A stretch of 64,000 nucleotides of DNA from Diphasiastrum complanatum (GCA_029204225.1 CM055115.1:7432397-7496396), one strand, 5' to 3'. Shown: positions 46,840-59,889, counted from the stretch's first letter. Notes: generated from the sequence alone by a model not told the origin. Program-made: numbers and translations.

Positions 46840-48660
46840 TGTTTGTGGTACCTCACATCAAGTAAACATGGGATATATAGCATTCAGCAGAAGATCAAAG
46901 ATCATGCCATTGAATCTAGCAAAATCCAATACATCACTTCTCAAATTTGTGAATCAAGTAAAAGCACAATATGATTACTTTCGCCAATGGAGTACATTCA
47001 AAAAGTTAAGGAAACCCAATTTTTTATGCCTTACCATATAAAGAGTATTAATTGTCTAGTTTTCTACTTTTCATAATCCCATGTCTCATCTTTCCAAATT
47101 TCTTATTTGTTTATTAAAGAAAGGTACTCTATCGATTGGATATTTTCATCCACATATACTTTATTTACAAGTATCAAGGGCATTATAATGTATAGGGGAG
47201 GGAATGGTCTTTTTAGTTGAAATGTTAGAATGCTAAAATATATAAATTTGTATGAATACAATAGAATGAGATTAAAATAAAATAGAATAGATATCATGGA
47301 GAGGCATAGAATGAAGCAATGTTAGAGAGAGAGAGAGAGAGAGGTTTGTAATAATGTTACCTTCAATGGTTGGTAAGAGTCACTTGAGAAGTTACGAGCC
47401 CATCAATGGCAACATATAACTTTGAAGATTTCTTGATTCTTTGAACCACCCGTAAAGGTCTCTAAAAAAATCATTTCCTTATGTAAAGGTTGAACAAAAT
47501 TTTTAGTTACTCTGACCATAAACAATATGCGTCGTAGAAACATTTCACACATTTTTCTCGAGGATATTTGTTTGATTGAATCCATCAAAATGCTCACCAA
47601 TAGTAAAAATATTATATAGAAGAGAATAGTTTTTAATTATAGACTCTTATGGTTCACTGAGAAAATCTATGCTGGATAGGAACATATATTTTGAGGAGTG
47701 TGAAGATTAGTAAAATTATATCTTCTTATCTCGAGTTTTGTGGCCATGTCTATCTTATTTCCATTGTATATTTTATTGTACATAAAGGTATGTGAATTGA
47801 GCATAGGTCGAGTTTGAGTTAGGTAGATTCAATTTTGATGTCATGCAAAAGTTTAAATCACATGCAAAGTCATTCATTGTGCATGCAAACAACATGCAAT
47901 CAGTGCATGCAACATGCAAAGTAGTTTTTATGATCTACACATGTCTAGGCAATTTTGAGATGTGACATGCAGTACATGCAATATCCATGCATGCAGTTTT
48001 ACATGTGGATCCCTGGTAGCTGAGTTAATTAAGTAAAGTGGACTTTCTATGCAACTCCACTGTAGGAATTCGAGCCTCTTTTATGTAGGAAAATTTTGGC
48101 ATGTTTTGCCATATTGTGAATATTGAAATTTTGGTGTTTTGGACTCATTCTCTCTCTACCCGAGTTTTATGAGTATATTTTTCTCTCTCTACCCGAGAGT
48201 AGGCTGTTTTTCCCATAGTCAGCACTTAAGAATTATTTCTGATATCCATTTCTCATAGTAAGAAGTTAGTTTTTTTCAGTCTGATGTATGCCATTGCCTT
48301 AGATTTTTCAAGTAATCTGTTCATTGATCAATCTTGTGCAATCACAACACCTCATTAAGATCCTGTAAGGTGTGTGGTGAAGTTCACACGTGCTAAAAAC
48401 TTCACAATTAACTTAATCTAAATCACGATACGGTGTATCAAAATTAGGTTATTAGTGCGATAAAGATAGATGTTCGGGAAAGCCGACATAGTCCAAGAAT
48501 GGATCCGGCATCTTTTTCCAAAAACTGACATGGCAAAAATGTAGATGATTTTTTATGTCATATATCTTGGGTTTTATAGGAGAAAACCGACAAGTAAGAG
48601 CTTGTCACTCAATAGAGGTAGAAGAACTCTTTCACATATGGATTTACCTTCAGAACCTTC
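46840..48660. other. intergenic DNA with a CATGCA cluster
   Basis: No gene is seen. A short (GA)n is at about 47325-47342. Ten CATGCA motifs lie between 47842 and 47995, listed separately. Confidence 0.5.
47842..47995. promoter_or_regulatory. cluster of ten CATGCA (RY-type) motifs
   Basis: CATGCA starts at 47842, 47861, 47882, 47893, 47905, 47913, 47966, 47975, 47986 and 47990. CATGCA is the core of the RY element bound by plant B3 factors (ABI3, FUS3, LEC2). No gene start is obvious nearby, so the cluster may equally be a decayed short tandem repeat. Confidence 0.4.
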
Positions 48661-49098
48661 GCATGGTAGGCAAAACAGCTTTTGAACTCTCGCCAGCTTC
48701 TTTGGGGTCTTAAAAAATTATGAGAAGGTTCTTGAAATTTTTGGTATGGAACAGAGCTATGGAGAGTGCACTTTTTCTAATATGCACTTTAACTTTCCTC
48801 TATATAAACAAGAGATTCGAGTCATTTGCCACTTTTCCTAGCGAAGCTCTTGCCGATTTTTTATCTGAATTTTCGACTGCTAACAAACGCTCTCAAACTT
48901 TGCACACACCACTCTCAGCTCTTTCTAATACCACATCCAACTCTGTCTCCCTCCTTCCCACTTCCTCCTCCTCAAATCCATCCATACAGATTGAATACTA
49001 TCTCTATTGTTTGAATTACTTCCACTCTCTCTAAAGATCTCTTATCCTATGGAATCAGATAGTATGATACAAGGGAGTTCACGGAGGAACTCTGATTC
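48660..49098 (+). other. promoter-like segment and short open frames, truncated
   Basis: Contains CTATATAAAC near 48800 followed by a pyrimidine-rich, leader-like stretch (Ser/Thr/Leu-rich open frame 48720-49034) and an ATG at 49050 opening a short frame that runs into the neighbouring LTR. It could be the 5' end of a gene or element cut by the Copia F insertion. Product not recognised. Confidence 0.25.
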
Positions 49099-49099
49099 A

Positions 49100-49564
49100 C
49101 GCTACCACCGATTATTGACTCATGTATGGTATATAGAATGTGTCCATTCATTCGCCCGTCATTATTGATTTATTGTATGTATATACACATCAGTTGTAGT
49201 GGTCGTGAAAATTATAATTGTGTAGATAATAGTCTTGAAGTGAAGTCGTTACTGCACAGTGAACGGTGACGTAGTCTATAGTGTACAGAGCATATGATGA
49301 GCTCCATTTTGAGTGATAGTCATCAATCGTTGAAGGTGTTAAATGAGTCGAGTCGACTTGTTTCCTTGAGAAGATGTTGATGGAGTCGGGATGTCGATAG
49401 ACTTCGGTCGAGTCAGTGAAGTCGAGTCGATCCTGCTCTGCTTCAAAGTTGATGGTTGCACAGATTGTTCGACTTATGCGAGCAAGACTACTATCATTGT
49501 AGGGAGCAAAAATAGTACTCAATAAATGAATTTAGGTGAGTAGGAGTGAAGATTAACTCCAACA
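49100..49564 (-). repeat. 3' LTR of Copia F
   Basis: On the minus strand the polypurine tract CTTAAGGAGGGG is followed by TGTTGGAGTTAATC at 49564. The inner part (49175-49330) matches the LTR-like sequence at about 61615-61770. The outer end near 49100 is approximate. Confidence 0.6.
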
Positions 49565-51645
49565 CCCCTCCTTAAGCTTATCTCCTAGGATCTTGAATGA
49601 AGCTTAATAAGTTGCATAAATTAACATGTTTTTTTCTCAACAAATGTCTAGCCAGAGTATCAGCCAACATACTATCGGTGGGATAGTATGTTGGTTCGAC
49701 AATCTTGTTCAAAACTTTCTCTCTAAGAAAATGAAATTGAACTTCTTTGTGTTAGTTCTAGAGTGAGTTCATGGGTTTAGAGATAGTCTAAGAGCTATGC
49801 AGCTTTGATTGTCACAATAGAGTATAGTTGGTGTGATTTGAGAGAACATCAGATTCTGAAGCAATCTTCTGTAGATTTTCTTCACTGTAGAGGTGGCTGC
49901 AACATACTCGGACTTTGTGGAAAACAAAGAAGTGCATTTTCGCTTTTGACTATTCCATGAAATGGGTCCTCCTACTAGAAAGCATAAGTAGCTAGAAGTG
50001 GATTTTCGTGTGTCCATATCTCCAGCCTAATCATAGTCAGAATAAGCATATAGAGTTAAGAGCGTCCTCTGTGTTTCCATTATAGCACAGAGCATAGTAC
50101 TTCATGGCTTGAATGTATCTTAGTACTTTTAGTAGAGCCTTCCAGTGAGGTAGGTCGAGATTCGACATAAATTATGACAATGTGTTGATTGTATAGGCTC
50201 AGGTCGAGTGCAAACCATGGCATACATGATCGATCCAACTACCAATTGATAGGGATATTTGCACATCTCCTATTCTTCTTTAGTTGTCAGGCACATGCCC
50301 TTTGACTGTTTGAATCCTGGATCTATAGGCGAGTCTATCGACTTGCAGTCTTCCATGCCATACCTGTAAAGTACACTGGTTAAATACCTTTCTCGACTTA
50401 TCACGATCTTCCATGCCATACCTATAAACTACAATGGTTAGATATCTTTCTCGGCTTATCACGGTCCTTCTGCTTGCTCTGTCTCTAGATATATCAATCT
50501 TGAGGAGGTAATGCACTGGGCCTAAATTGGTCATTTCGAATTTCTTCAACAATAGCAACTTTATCTCATGAAGCAACTAATTTGAATTGTTGTTGATCAG
50601 AGAGTCATCAACTTATAGAGCTATTATAACATAGCTTGGGCCTCTGTGTTTGAGATAAACATTATCAGTGGATTATACTCAGCATTCATGGCAGTGCGTC
50701 AATTGTCTGCATTTGAACTCGACAATGCTTCTGATACTGAGGAAGGTTCATCATAATTGATGAATGTCTGAGAGATATAACAATCAAGCTCTTGTCAATG
50801 TCGAGCAGACCTTTGAACAATAGTTGATTGTTGAGATGATGAATCTTCTTGCTGTATGACATGGGTATCTTCGATTTTAGTCGGAACAATCGTAGGCCAA
50901 AGCCTATCGATGGGGATGGGAGTCATTGGAATGAACTCTTGCATTGGTTGCTTCTTCTTGAAGTCATAAAATCTATCTTTGAGGAAGACGACGTCTCGAT
51001 TGACTGTGATTCGGCTTGTTTCGACATCGTAGATTCGATTGGCTTTGTGTGATGTTGAGTATCCAATGAATATACTTCTGTAACTAATAGGATCAATCTT
51101 CTTTCTTAGTTCAGATGGAATCTGCACATAGCAAAGGCAACCATTTATGTTCATCGGGATAGCCAATGAAAATACATTTATTTGTCCCATGATCCAGCTT
51201 CTTCCTAAGCTATTTAGGAATGTGAACAAAACATATACAAGGCAGTAGCTTCTGCCCAGGACTTTTCAGGTAGGTGTGTTTGATGTAGCATGGATATGGC
51301 TGAGTTGAGAAGAGTTCAATTCTTCCTTTCTGCAATCTCGTTCTGTTGAGGTGAATAAGAAGTGGTGAACTGTCTTCTAATAACATGTTTATCCATGTAG
51401 TTGGACATCTCGTTAGATATGTATTCGCCACCACCATCAGTTCGGAGTGCCTTCACTTTCCTAGATGTTTGCGTCTCAACCATGGCCTTGAATCTCTTGA
51501 AGCATTCAAAGGCTTCAGATTTGTGCTTAATGAACATGACTGTAGACCATCTAGAATAATTATCTATGAAAGTGATAAAATAGATTGCATCTCCTAATGA
51601 CGGAGTTGGCATTGGGCCACAAAGATCGCTATGTACAAGATACAG
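49565..51645 (-). pseudogene. Copia F pol remnant (integrase, RT, RNase H)
   Basis: Minus strand, 5' to 3': integrase 51645-51316 with HSDLCGPMPTPSLGD, TFIDNYSRW, LRTDGGGEYISNEM and QQNEIAERKN (the D, D and E regions all visible); capsid-like linker (GYSTSHKANRIYDV); RT tail 50576-50280 (KFEMTNLGPVHYLL); RNase H end 50017-49769 (STSSYLCFLVGGPISWNSQK, YCDNQSCIAL). Parts of RT are lost, and stops and frame changes are frequent. A 58-bp tandem duplication lies at about 50349-50464. gag and protease are missing beyond 51645. Confidence 0.85.
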
Positions 51646-53064
51646 ATCCAGCCTGATAATGACATGTAGATCGCTTACAGATAAGATCCTACACTACAAA
51701 CGATCATTACAACAAGATCTATGCAGGATCTAGATCTATTTGGGATCAAAAAGATAGTAGAACATCATCTAAAAATATATATTTTTGATAGTGCAGATCA
51801 CACTTGAAAATATCAGGCCAATTTAACAAAAAAAAAAAAAAAACCACTCAAATTGATAAATCAACTACTAGATCTTCATAAGAACCCTCGCAGATCTCAC
51901 CATAGTCAGATCTGAACCAGTTGGACCTACAGAAAGCTCTGCGAGAGTTACCTATGAAGGAACAATCAAAAGGAGGCCTATGCGAGAGTTCAATCAAATA
52001 GAAATCTCAACACCTTTGCATGCTATCAAGATCATCAAACCAACATTCACATGAAGCATAAATGGAATCAGGGCAGTCAAATTGACCCTCCTATAAGATT
52101 GGATCTTAAAAATATGATAACAGGAGCAAGTTGGCAAAAGTTCCCTCCTTGCTAGAGTTGAACCATCACATTGGAGGGAAACCTCTAAAAGCTTTCCCGA
52201 ACACTGAATAAAGATACTATCTTGAAGAACGAAATGACAACATTTAGATGACAACTCGATACAGTGTATCGAATTGACAAATCGAGAACTAACTAACTGA
52301 AACTTCAAAAACAAAACTCTAAAATATATCATTACCAAACAAGTTAGCAAATATTTGGGACTAAATTTTATCAGCCAATAAAAAAGAATAAAGAAATCAT
52401 GTTTTAGTTGAGTGTCTTTTAGATTTTTCCTCTGATGAGAAATGCCTCAAAAATATTGAGGATTGTGCTTGGCCAAAACACTTGCCTCCTACCCTGTATC
52501 TGTAGTTGGACAATACAACTAGAGAGAATAAACACCAAATGGTTTTAGGATACTTATTTATGCTTATACCCAAAAAAAATATTCCGAAAGGTCAAACTCA
52601 ATTTTCTGCTTATTGGTCATACTCATGATCATATAGATCAAATGTTTAATACCTTTATTTTGCTGTTTTTCTAGATTTGAATATAACTAAAAAATAGACA
52701 TATTCTCTAAATAGAAATTAAAAAACTTATATGTATAGGTAATTGCAATGGAAATAGACATACTATATAAATAGCAGATCAAAAAATTAGTACAAAGTAA
52801 AAGATTATGTAGGTTTTTTGGAGATTTTGAACATACTTTTTTTGTTGACCTTCTTGATATACAAAACAAGCATATTTTTGTAGGTTTATAATTTTTCACA
52901 TGTTTGTACCTTAAAATTATAAGAAAAACACGTCATTTTAAAGATTTGTATGCACAAAATCCATGGTTTTTGTGAAATGACCTATTTTTTTTTTTTTTTG
53001 TCAATTTTCAAAGATTCCTTAAGGAGAACCTCGTAATGTTTCTCATTCAACTCGTAATGGTGTT
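51646..53064. other. unrecognised stretch between Copia fragments F and C
   Basis: A minus-strand frame 52350-51994 (118 residues, Cys-rich, no known motif) is the longest. Poly-A tracts occur at about 51828-51842 and a poly-T tract at about 52985-53000. Probably old transposon sequence; not assignable. Confidence 0.4.
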
Positions 53065-53676
53065 CAGCGACCTCCCACCGCTAGTAACTTGTCTTCGCGA
53101 CATTCAGAACGGTGGGAAAACGGCAATGTTATGTTTGTTTTTCAACAAACTGAAACCCTTGTGCCACTTTTTCAAGAAAATCTTCCACAAAATCCTCGGT
53201 TCTTAACCGTTTTTGACCTTGTCTGATTCTATGCTCAGGCTAAGAAACCCTCTACTGAGCTTGGCAAGCATCCACGTGTACGAAATTGTGCACCGGTGCT
53301 TCACTTTTCGCTTTCTACCTGCCGTAAATCCCGAACTCTCAGAAAAACTATTCTCCCGAAGCTCTCTTTAATGGCTATGCTATATTGTGTACACTCACTG
53401 CACCGCTCTGATACCAAGTTAAAATTCACTCCAAACAGAAATATAGATCATGCAACACAGTAACGTCGATAGAAAGCGCTCTCACCTCCAAGCTCACATA
53501 GCAATTATATTTCTGAAAACTAAAATACACTGTACATATATTTTTTTTACTATGGCAACCCTTGCATGGCTTAGGTTGCCATCGACGGGACGCGTGTCCG
53601 GTTGACTCGCCTCGTGGCGAGGTCAACTATAGGACCCACAGTACAGTAGCACAATAGTTCTACTTTAATTCTGACT
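53065..53676 (-). mobile_element. Copia C fragment: LTR, primer-binding site and leader
   Basis: On the minus strand an LTR (53676-53417; starts AGTCAGAATTAAAG, ends GAATTTTAACT) is followed by TGGTATCAGAGC, a perfect primer-binding site for initiator tRNA-Met, and ~340 bp of leader. The leader matches Copia B at 35846-36190; the LTR matches Copia A and B. Coding sequence and the second LTR are absent. Confidence 0.85.
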
Positions 53677-54985
53677 CAATGAGCCTAAATACTCAAAATG
53701 CCAAGCAAAATATCATGGGAGTACTATTCACTTCTTGTTCTAACTTTCAAATTATTATAATTCTACCTATTCAATAAAAAATTGGCCAATAGCTTTTCTA
53801 ATCACTAGTTGTTGCATAGCGATCTAGTTTAAACATGCGATGTAACATCTCCTATTAGTTCTGTTTTTCCCTTTATTTCTAGTAGTAATGATCTAATCAA
53901 AACTTGTAAATTCATGGTTGTCTCAGATGCCTACTGAATCAGACACTTCTGATTAGACAAATCGAAATTCTTTGATTGTTTTTATTGTTAAATTTTTTTT
54001 TAACTCCTATAGTTACTAGGAGTATGAGTGGTACAAGAAGAAGGCAAATTTGCAATGGAAGAAGGGCAACCTACAACTTGTGATTAAAAAACCATTTTTA
54101 ATGGCCTACCTCAAGTAAAGCTCATTAAAGTCCCACTATCTACTGTCCATAGACCGCAAAGTGTTCTAACCAAGTTATGGGCCGAGGATCCATTTAAGGC
54201 TTTCTATTCAAAGGTATTACTTCAAAGGTTCTCTTTAGCCTTCACACCGTTTTAAATAGGTACACACCTCTTGGTATTAGCTTCAAAACAAGTGGAAACA
54301 GGTTTTGTAAACATTCGTTCGAACACCTTCGATAGATACTCTTTGTCATTGTTGAACCCGACTATATCCATTTTTCTCATGTATTTCTGCAGACCATGTA
54401 AAAACATGAGTAAAGCTGTAGAACTGGCTAGATCAATGGATGTATATTAAAGATCGATAATTCAGATAAATCCAACACTCTCTCTTGATTTGAATCCATA
54501 AATGCCTTGACCTTCAAACTTAGTTATGCACAAAATCTTTTGTGTGCATCCAAGCTCAATACCTCCGTGCAAGTGTTTGTTGTCATGTCTCACATTCAAC
54601 AGTTCTCCAAGCTTACCTTTTTGTTGAAAACTTTACTTATGATATAATGATATTTGATTTCAATGTGATTGTGTAGGGTCATAGATATAGTGGTCGAGCC
54701 GCCCTCCTTCTGTCAAGAAGGGTTAGTTTCACTAGGATAGATCTCTATCTATATTTAATTCCTACTTTAGTTGCCTTATACCTTTAGCACTGTTCTAACC
54801 CCACCAACCTAACACTAACCACACATGTCATCCACAATAGTAGTGAAGAGGGTGAGAGGGGAAGAGTTCGAAGGAGGTAACTCATATGCTAATGCCATTA
54901 ATCTAATGTAGAAGCATTAAAAAATATTAAACCATGAATATAGCAACCAGGCCAAGATAATCAGCAACTCTGATAGCATATTAAA
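53677..54985. other. intergenic DNA, no recognisable gene
   Basis: Short frames only. A small Copia-like flavour appears near the right end where fragment G begins. Confidence 0.45.
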
Positions 54986-56618
54986 TGCATCAAAAAACGA
55001 AGATCAGCTCTGGCATAGAAGAACATATCATCTGAACATGCGGAGCCTGTATGATCCATCCACCAATTTAGTATTTGTCTCTAGGGATGTAATATTTTAA
55101 GAACATACATACTATGATTTCAAACAACCATCGATAAACGATGCTATGCCATTTCATCCTATTTTACGTAGCATGGATTCTTCCAACATTGATGTTCCTT
55201 CTACATAACCTACAGCTACAACTACAGATTCCGAGCAACCGACAATACCTGTCATTAGACCAGACCAAGCTAGCTCGAACAAATCTGAAGAAATTTAAGA
55301 AGAAGCATCATCGCATCCTGGTCAACCCAACGTCCGCAGATCCTCAGGGACTCGGACAATTCTTGAGAGGTATGCACCTCAATCATTCTGGACTTCATCA
55401 GAAGAACCAGAGAGCCTAGCCGAAGCAATTAACTCCAAGGATGCTGTGAAGTGGCAAGAAGCTATGGAAAGCGAGTATAGCTCACTTTTGACGAATCAGA
55501 CGTGGACGTTGGTCGACTTCCCCACTCACAAGAGAGTTATCGACAACAAGTGGATCTTCAAGAAGAAGATCAAATCTGATGGTTCCATTGCAAAATGGAA
55601 AGCACGGCTGGTGGCTAAAGGATTCACTCAAGTCCAAAGAGTGAATTATCAAGACATTTTCAGTCTTGTCATCAAGATGCAGTCAATCAGGACTCTGATT
55701 GTATTAGCAGCTGCAGAAGACCTCGAAATGCACCAAAAGGATGTCAAGACAACATTTCTTAATGGCAATGTCGAAGAGGAGCTGTAACCTTCCAACCGGA
55801 AGGATTTGAAGTCACAGGCCAAGAGCACAAAGTGTGAAAGCTACACAAAGCAATCTAGGTCTGAAATAGGCCGCAAGAACATGGTTCGATAGAATCAACT
55901 CTTATTTTATTCAATTAGGATTTGCAAACAATTCAGCTGACTATAATGTTTATTCAAAGCATATAGGCGCCATTCAGTTCACATAGCTCTTTATGTAGAT
56001 GATGCATTTATTCTGTCTAATGACACTTCTCTACTGCACACTACTAAGAGTGATCTGTCAAAGGAGTTTGACATGACTGATTTAGGAGTTGTTCATTCTT
56101 TGCTAGAAATTCACATTACTAGAAATAAACTTCAAAAGAAAATCTATCTTAGCCAACAGGCATATCTAAAAGGCATTTTAGAAAAGTTTCATATGTCCGA
56201 TTGCAAACCAATTGATACTCCAATGGATCCAAGTATAGTATTGACTAAACCTTCTTGTGCTGAGACTGATAGTGAAGTACTCGACTTAGCGAAGTACCCT
56301 TATCATTCACTAATCGAATCTCTAATGTATGCAATGTTATGTACTAGACCAGATTTAGCATACATTCTTAGTACATTAAGTCAATTCATGTCTAATCCTA
56401 GGATCTCTCATTGGAAAGCATTAAAGAGAGTGATGAGATATATAAAAGGAAGTTTAGATCACATCTTATGTTACAATGGAAATGCTATCGACCCACTCGT
56501 CATGCGAGGCTACTTTGACTCGAATTGGGGAGGAACAGTCTCTACCAAAAAATCTACCTCCGGGTTCTATTTCTATCTGGCAGGGAGACCGATTTCATGG
56601 AACTCGAGGAAGCAAAAA
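54986..56618 (+). pseudogene. Copia G fragment: RT and RNase H, interrupted
   Basis: Plus strand: RT start 55446-55787 (WQEAMESEYSSLLTNQTWTL, KRVIDNKWIFKKKIKSDGSI, KARLVAKGFTQVQRV, HQKDVKTTFLNGNVEEEL), frameshifts over 55790-56070 including IALYVDDAFIL, then 56073-56618 (FDMTDLGVVHSLLEIHI, TRPDLAYILSTLSQFM, DSNWGG, STSGFYFYLAGRPISWNS). It stops abruptly inside RNase H at RKQKS, where the second Ulp1-like module begins; the rest of RNase H is not found downstream in the window. Confidence 0.88.
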
Positions 56619-58210
56619 TCAGGGTTTTACAGACGAGCACCAATTTAAATTAATCTTCTCAAAAATCAGTATCAAAATCTCCTTCCAATTCCCCTTCCAA
56701 ATCAGTATCAAAATTTCCTCCCAAATTAGTTTCTAGATCTCCTTCCAAATCCCCTTTCAAATCTCCATCTAAATCAATTTCTAAATCTCACAAATCTCTT
56801 GCCCAATTTCCCAAATCTTTCAAATCTCCTCCCAAATCTACTGAACAGTCCACACAACTCTCTTTTCCACCTTGTCCTAATGGTGAAGAATTAGATTCAT
56901 TTTTTAATGTGCAAATCAATATTTTTTTCCCGGACGATAGATTGAGTCATATTTATTTATCTCTTTCTGCCCCTCCATTATCTTTGTAGATTCTAATAAA
57001 TATGATCAATACGATCAATTACTTTCCAAGTTTTTCGGCAAGCATTACAATTTCAATCTCCCCTTACAAAAATCAATCATACCCTAACTGCACTAGACAC
57101 AACTGAATAATCATTAGAAAATAAAGATAAAATGTTAGGGGACGATGTTGGAGTTGGGATAGAGTATTATCAGACACCAATTTTTGTAAAATTAGAACTA
57201 TTGCCTATCCATTTTCTAAATAGTATTCATTATCTCCAATTTAAAACATCTTATATGGATGGATACATGGCAAATGTGAGAACGAACGTAACTTTGATTA
57301 TGGCGCCACATATATACAAGTAAGTACGTTTTTTTTTCACAATTTGGCTACTGTTATATTTTTTGAGATAACATGTTTAATTCTGACTCACATGCCAATT
57401 TGTTATTGCAGTGGACATTGGAGTTTATATGTTTTGGCATTATATGTAAATAGCGACGGTATATGCAACCCAGTGTGCATAAAAATGAATTCGATCACGC
57501 ACACGCAGAAGGCTACAAAAAAACCTTATATGGATGTTGCTTGAAAATTTTCTTATGCCAGGTGCAACGACATACACGAAACTAGAGTAGATAGATGCAA
57601 AGGTGATTTTCGTATTTTTTTAAAAAATCTAGTAATGTTTCGTATATAACTAACGCTCACAACGCGTTGAAACGATATCTTATTGTTTTTCATTTTCAAA
57701 TTTGTAATATTGATTCAACGCGCACTTGCAACCTTTGTAAATTTTCATTCATCTCCTTGCGTGCTGAAACAATATCTCATCATATTCATGCACATTAACA
57801 CATTTTTCACTATTTCGTTTGTTTGTGCCAACAAGATTGTGTTAGTTGTGGATGGTATATAGTCTTCAACGCAAGATCATTCTTTATGTGATTGGCTCAA
57901 GCTGACTCTCTTTCAAATATACGAAAGGTCATATATTTATTTAGGTAATTTTCGTGAGTTTGTTATTGTCAGTCAAGAGATATGTTTCTGAAATTAGTCC
58001 TTGTTATATTCTTGATATATGTTTCTAATACAAGTTTTTTTATTAATTTGTTTTCTCAATTTTCTTGTATGCCAGTCACGCCACAAGGTATCTGGCATTT
58101 TCAACATGAAGCATTAAAGATATTGGTGAAATATTCTAGACGCTAGTCCCCAACAAAGGTCCTTCCATCCATAGAACTAGATTTAGAAATCATGGAACAA
58201 AAAAAAAATG
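56619..58210 (+). pseudogene. Ulp1-like (C48) cysteine protease gene, copy II, decayed
   Basis: Same blocks as copy I: 56630-57319 (a Ser/Lys/Pro tail built on SPSK/SKSP repeats at about 56660-56860, then SFPPCPNGEELDSFFNVQ, with stops near 56987 and 57108, then DKMLGDD), 57412-57602 (NGHWSLYVLALYV with the His, KMNSITHTQ), about 57828-57926 (CQQDCVSCGWYIVFNARSFF with Gln and Cys), about 58076-58210 (VTPQGIWHFQHEALKILVKY, then DLEIMEQ). The donor after block 1 (CAA|GTAAGT) and after block 3 (AAAG|GT) are intact here, but block 3 lacks a clear acceptor. It preserves the N-terminal repeat tail that Copia A removed from copy I. Confidence 0.68.
57655..57776. repeat. inverted repeat in the intron of Ulp1-like copy II
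   Basis: Arms AATATTGATTCAACGCGC (57707-57724) and GCGTGCTGAAACAATATC (57759-57776) pair imperfectly. A further GCGTTGAAACGATATC (57664-57679) is the right arm of a second, weaker pair. This is the position and design of 31153-31313. Confidence 0.65.
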
Positions 58211-58439
58211 ATATTGAAAAATGAATGATCTCCCTTCATGTGGATGAGCCAATATATATTTCACATGTACAGAAAATTTTATACAAATATATTGAAATTT
58301 TGTATATTTATGCATTTTCAATTTTGATTGTTGTTCCTATGTCTTTGCATTTCAGGTGCTCTTCTTGCCTTGCTCTTATCTGCACAAAAAAAACATGATC
58401 ACTGTATTATTTTGTATTTTATACCTTTATATCATCCAG

Positions 58440-59555
58440 TCAAAATTGATAATATTGAGAAAGGTCATACTGCAACATGTCAAGTTCTCTTTGAATGTAA
58501 TCTAGACTCCAATCCTCCTAGACTTTGATCTCAGCAAGAATGTTGTCATTTCTTCTTATTGTTATTTGTAGTTGCTCTTTGTTGTGTAGCGAGAAATTTT
58601 GATTTAATGGAGTCCACTCATTATTGCATTTTATCCATCTTCTATAATACAATAGGATATCTAAATGTCATTGACGACTTACAAACCCTGCACTCAACTT
58701 GTCCATTTGTTTTTCTATCCCAATGACCATCCAACAGCTAGGCAAGCATCTCATCACTCAGGTACTTACAAATAAATATTGTTTTTGTTCATCAAACATT
58801 ACATTTAGAAAAAAAAAAATCAACAATGGTTGTAAAAAGGAGATACCAACTCAATCTATTATTCTTTGATCATGTGCTACATTTTAATATACTCTGGATA
58901 TCCATATACACTCTCGATCGAAAACTTTTTGAAATTGTTGAGTCTAAAGAAATCCATTCCTCACTGAGAAATAGTGGGTAAAAATGTGGTCTTAAAAAAA
59001 TATTTTCGATTTCAAGAGGCATTTTGGAGAACATCCCTTGTATTGGATTAAATTGATATCAGAACGTATGACATCAATTATTCCTATGATATTCGATGGA
59101 TATAAATATGAAAAAACCAACAAAAACATGGTTAATTTTTCAAATAAAAAAATTAATCTGAGTACATAAATATTAATCACATACTTATGATTGTAATTCT
59201 TCCTATCATGAGGATTGAGATCCTGAATGTTGATTTCATTGTGAAAATAAACGTGATGAACTAAAACATTAGTGATAGTTTGACCAGCAGTTGAAACTTT
59301 GAAATCCATTATCCTTCCTTTCCAAGAACTTCTATATATGTTATTCGATCTTTTTCTTTTCCAGAACACGCCTTTTGAAAATGGATGCATCAATATCCAT
59401 TGATACTTTTGATATATTGTAGGTATCCATTGATCTTCAGCATTCTTTTCATTGTAGATGTTGATAGCTTCAATGGTTCTTCTTGGTCTCCGATTACTTG
59501 TTGTCGTTACGCCAGAAAATAAAAAACTAAGCACAAATGAAAATGAAGAGAACAA
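58440..59555 (-). pseudogene. unknown multi-exon gene convergent with Ulp1-like copy II
   Basis: The upstream block (59555-58992) has NRRPRRTIEAINIYNEKNAE, KYQWILMHPFSKG, a basic KRKRS motif, YRSSWKGRIMDFKVSTAGQ and HNEINIQDLNP. The start codon equivalent to 33739 is changed here, leaving only an upstream ATG at 59555. The final block (about 58660-58455) has RRWIKCNNEWTPLNQNF, RRNDNILAEIKV, one stop, then RELDMLQYDLSQYYQF. Function not recognised; see the description of copy I. The pair order and spacing match copy I. Confidence 0.55.
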
Positions 59556-59655
59556 AAATAATGAAGAGAATGAGATGTATACCTAATAATGACAAGAAGC
59601 ACCTAAACTATAGCAATTAGCTAACTACAGTTTACGAATATTGACATCAAATCAA

Positions 59656-59889
59656 CCTCGAGTGTACAAATTTGGGCAATAAAAGAGTATTCGGGTAGTA
59701 CTTGTGGTCCAATACAATCGTTTGTATTTGGCTGGAAAGGGCAAAAACAATTTCCGTCCATCAACCACTGTTATAGTTCCTCACATATGGACACAATTAA
59801 TTGGGTCACTTCAGCATTGAAAGCGTGCGAAGTCAATAAAAGCATCTTTACAAAGGGCCCATTTTGAGTTCTAATATCCCGTATTGTGG
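59656..59889. other. junction between the second module and Copia E
   Basis: Similarity to the right end of copy I stops near 59655. The right end of the module is not defined because copy I is cut by the Copia D LTR at the corresponding point. Confidence 0.4.
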
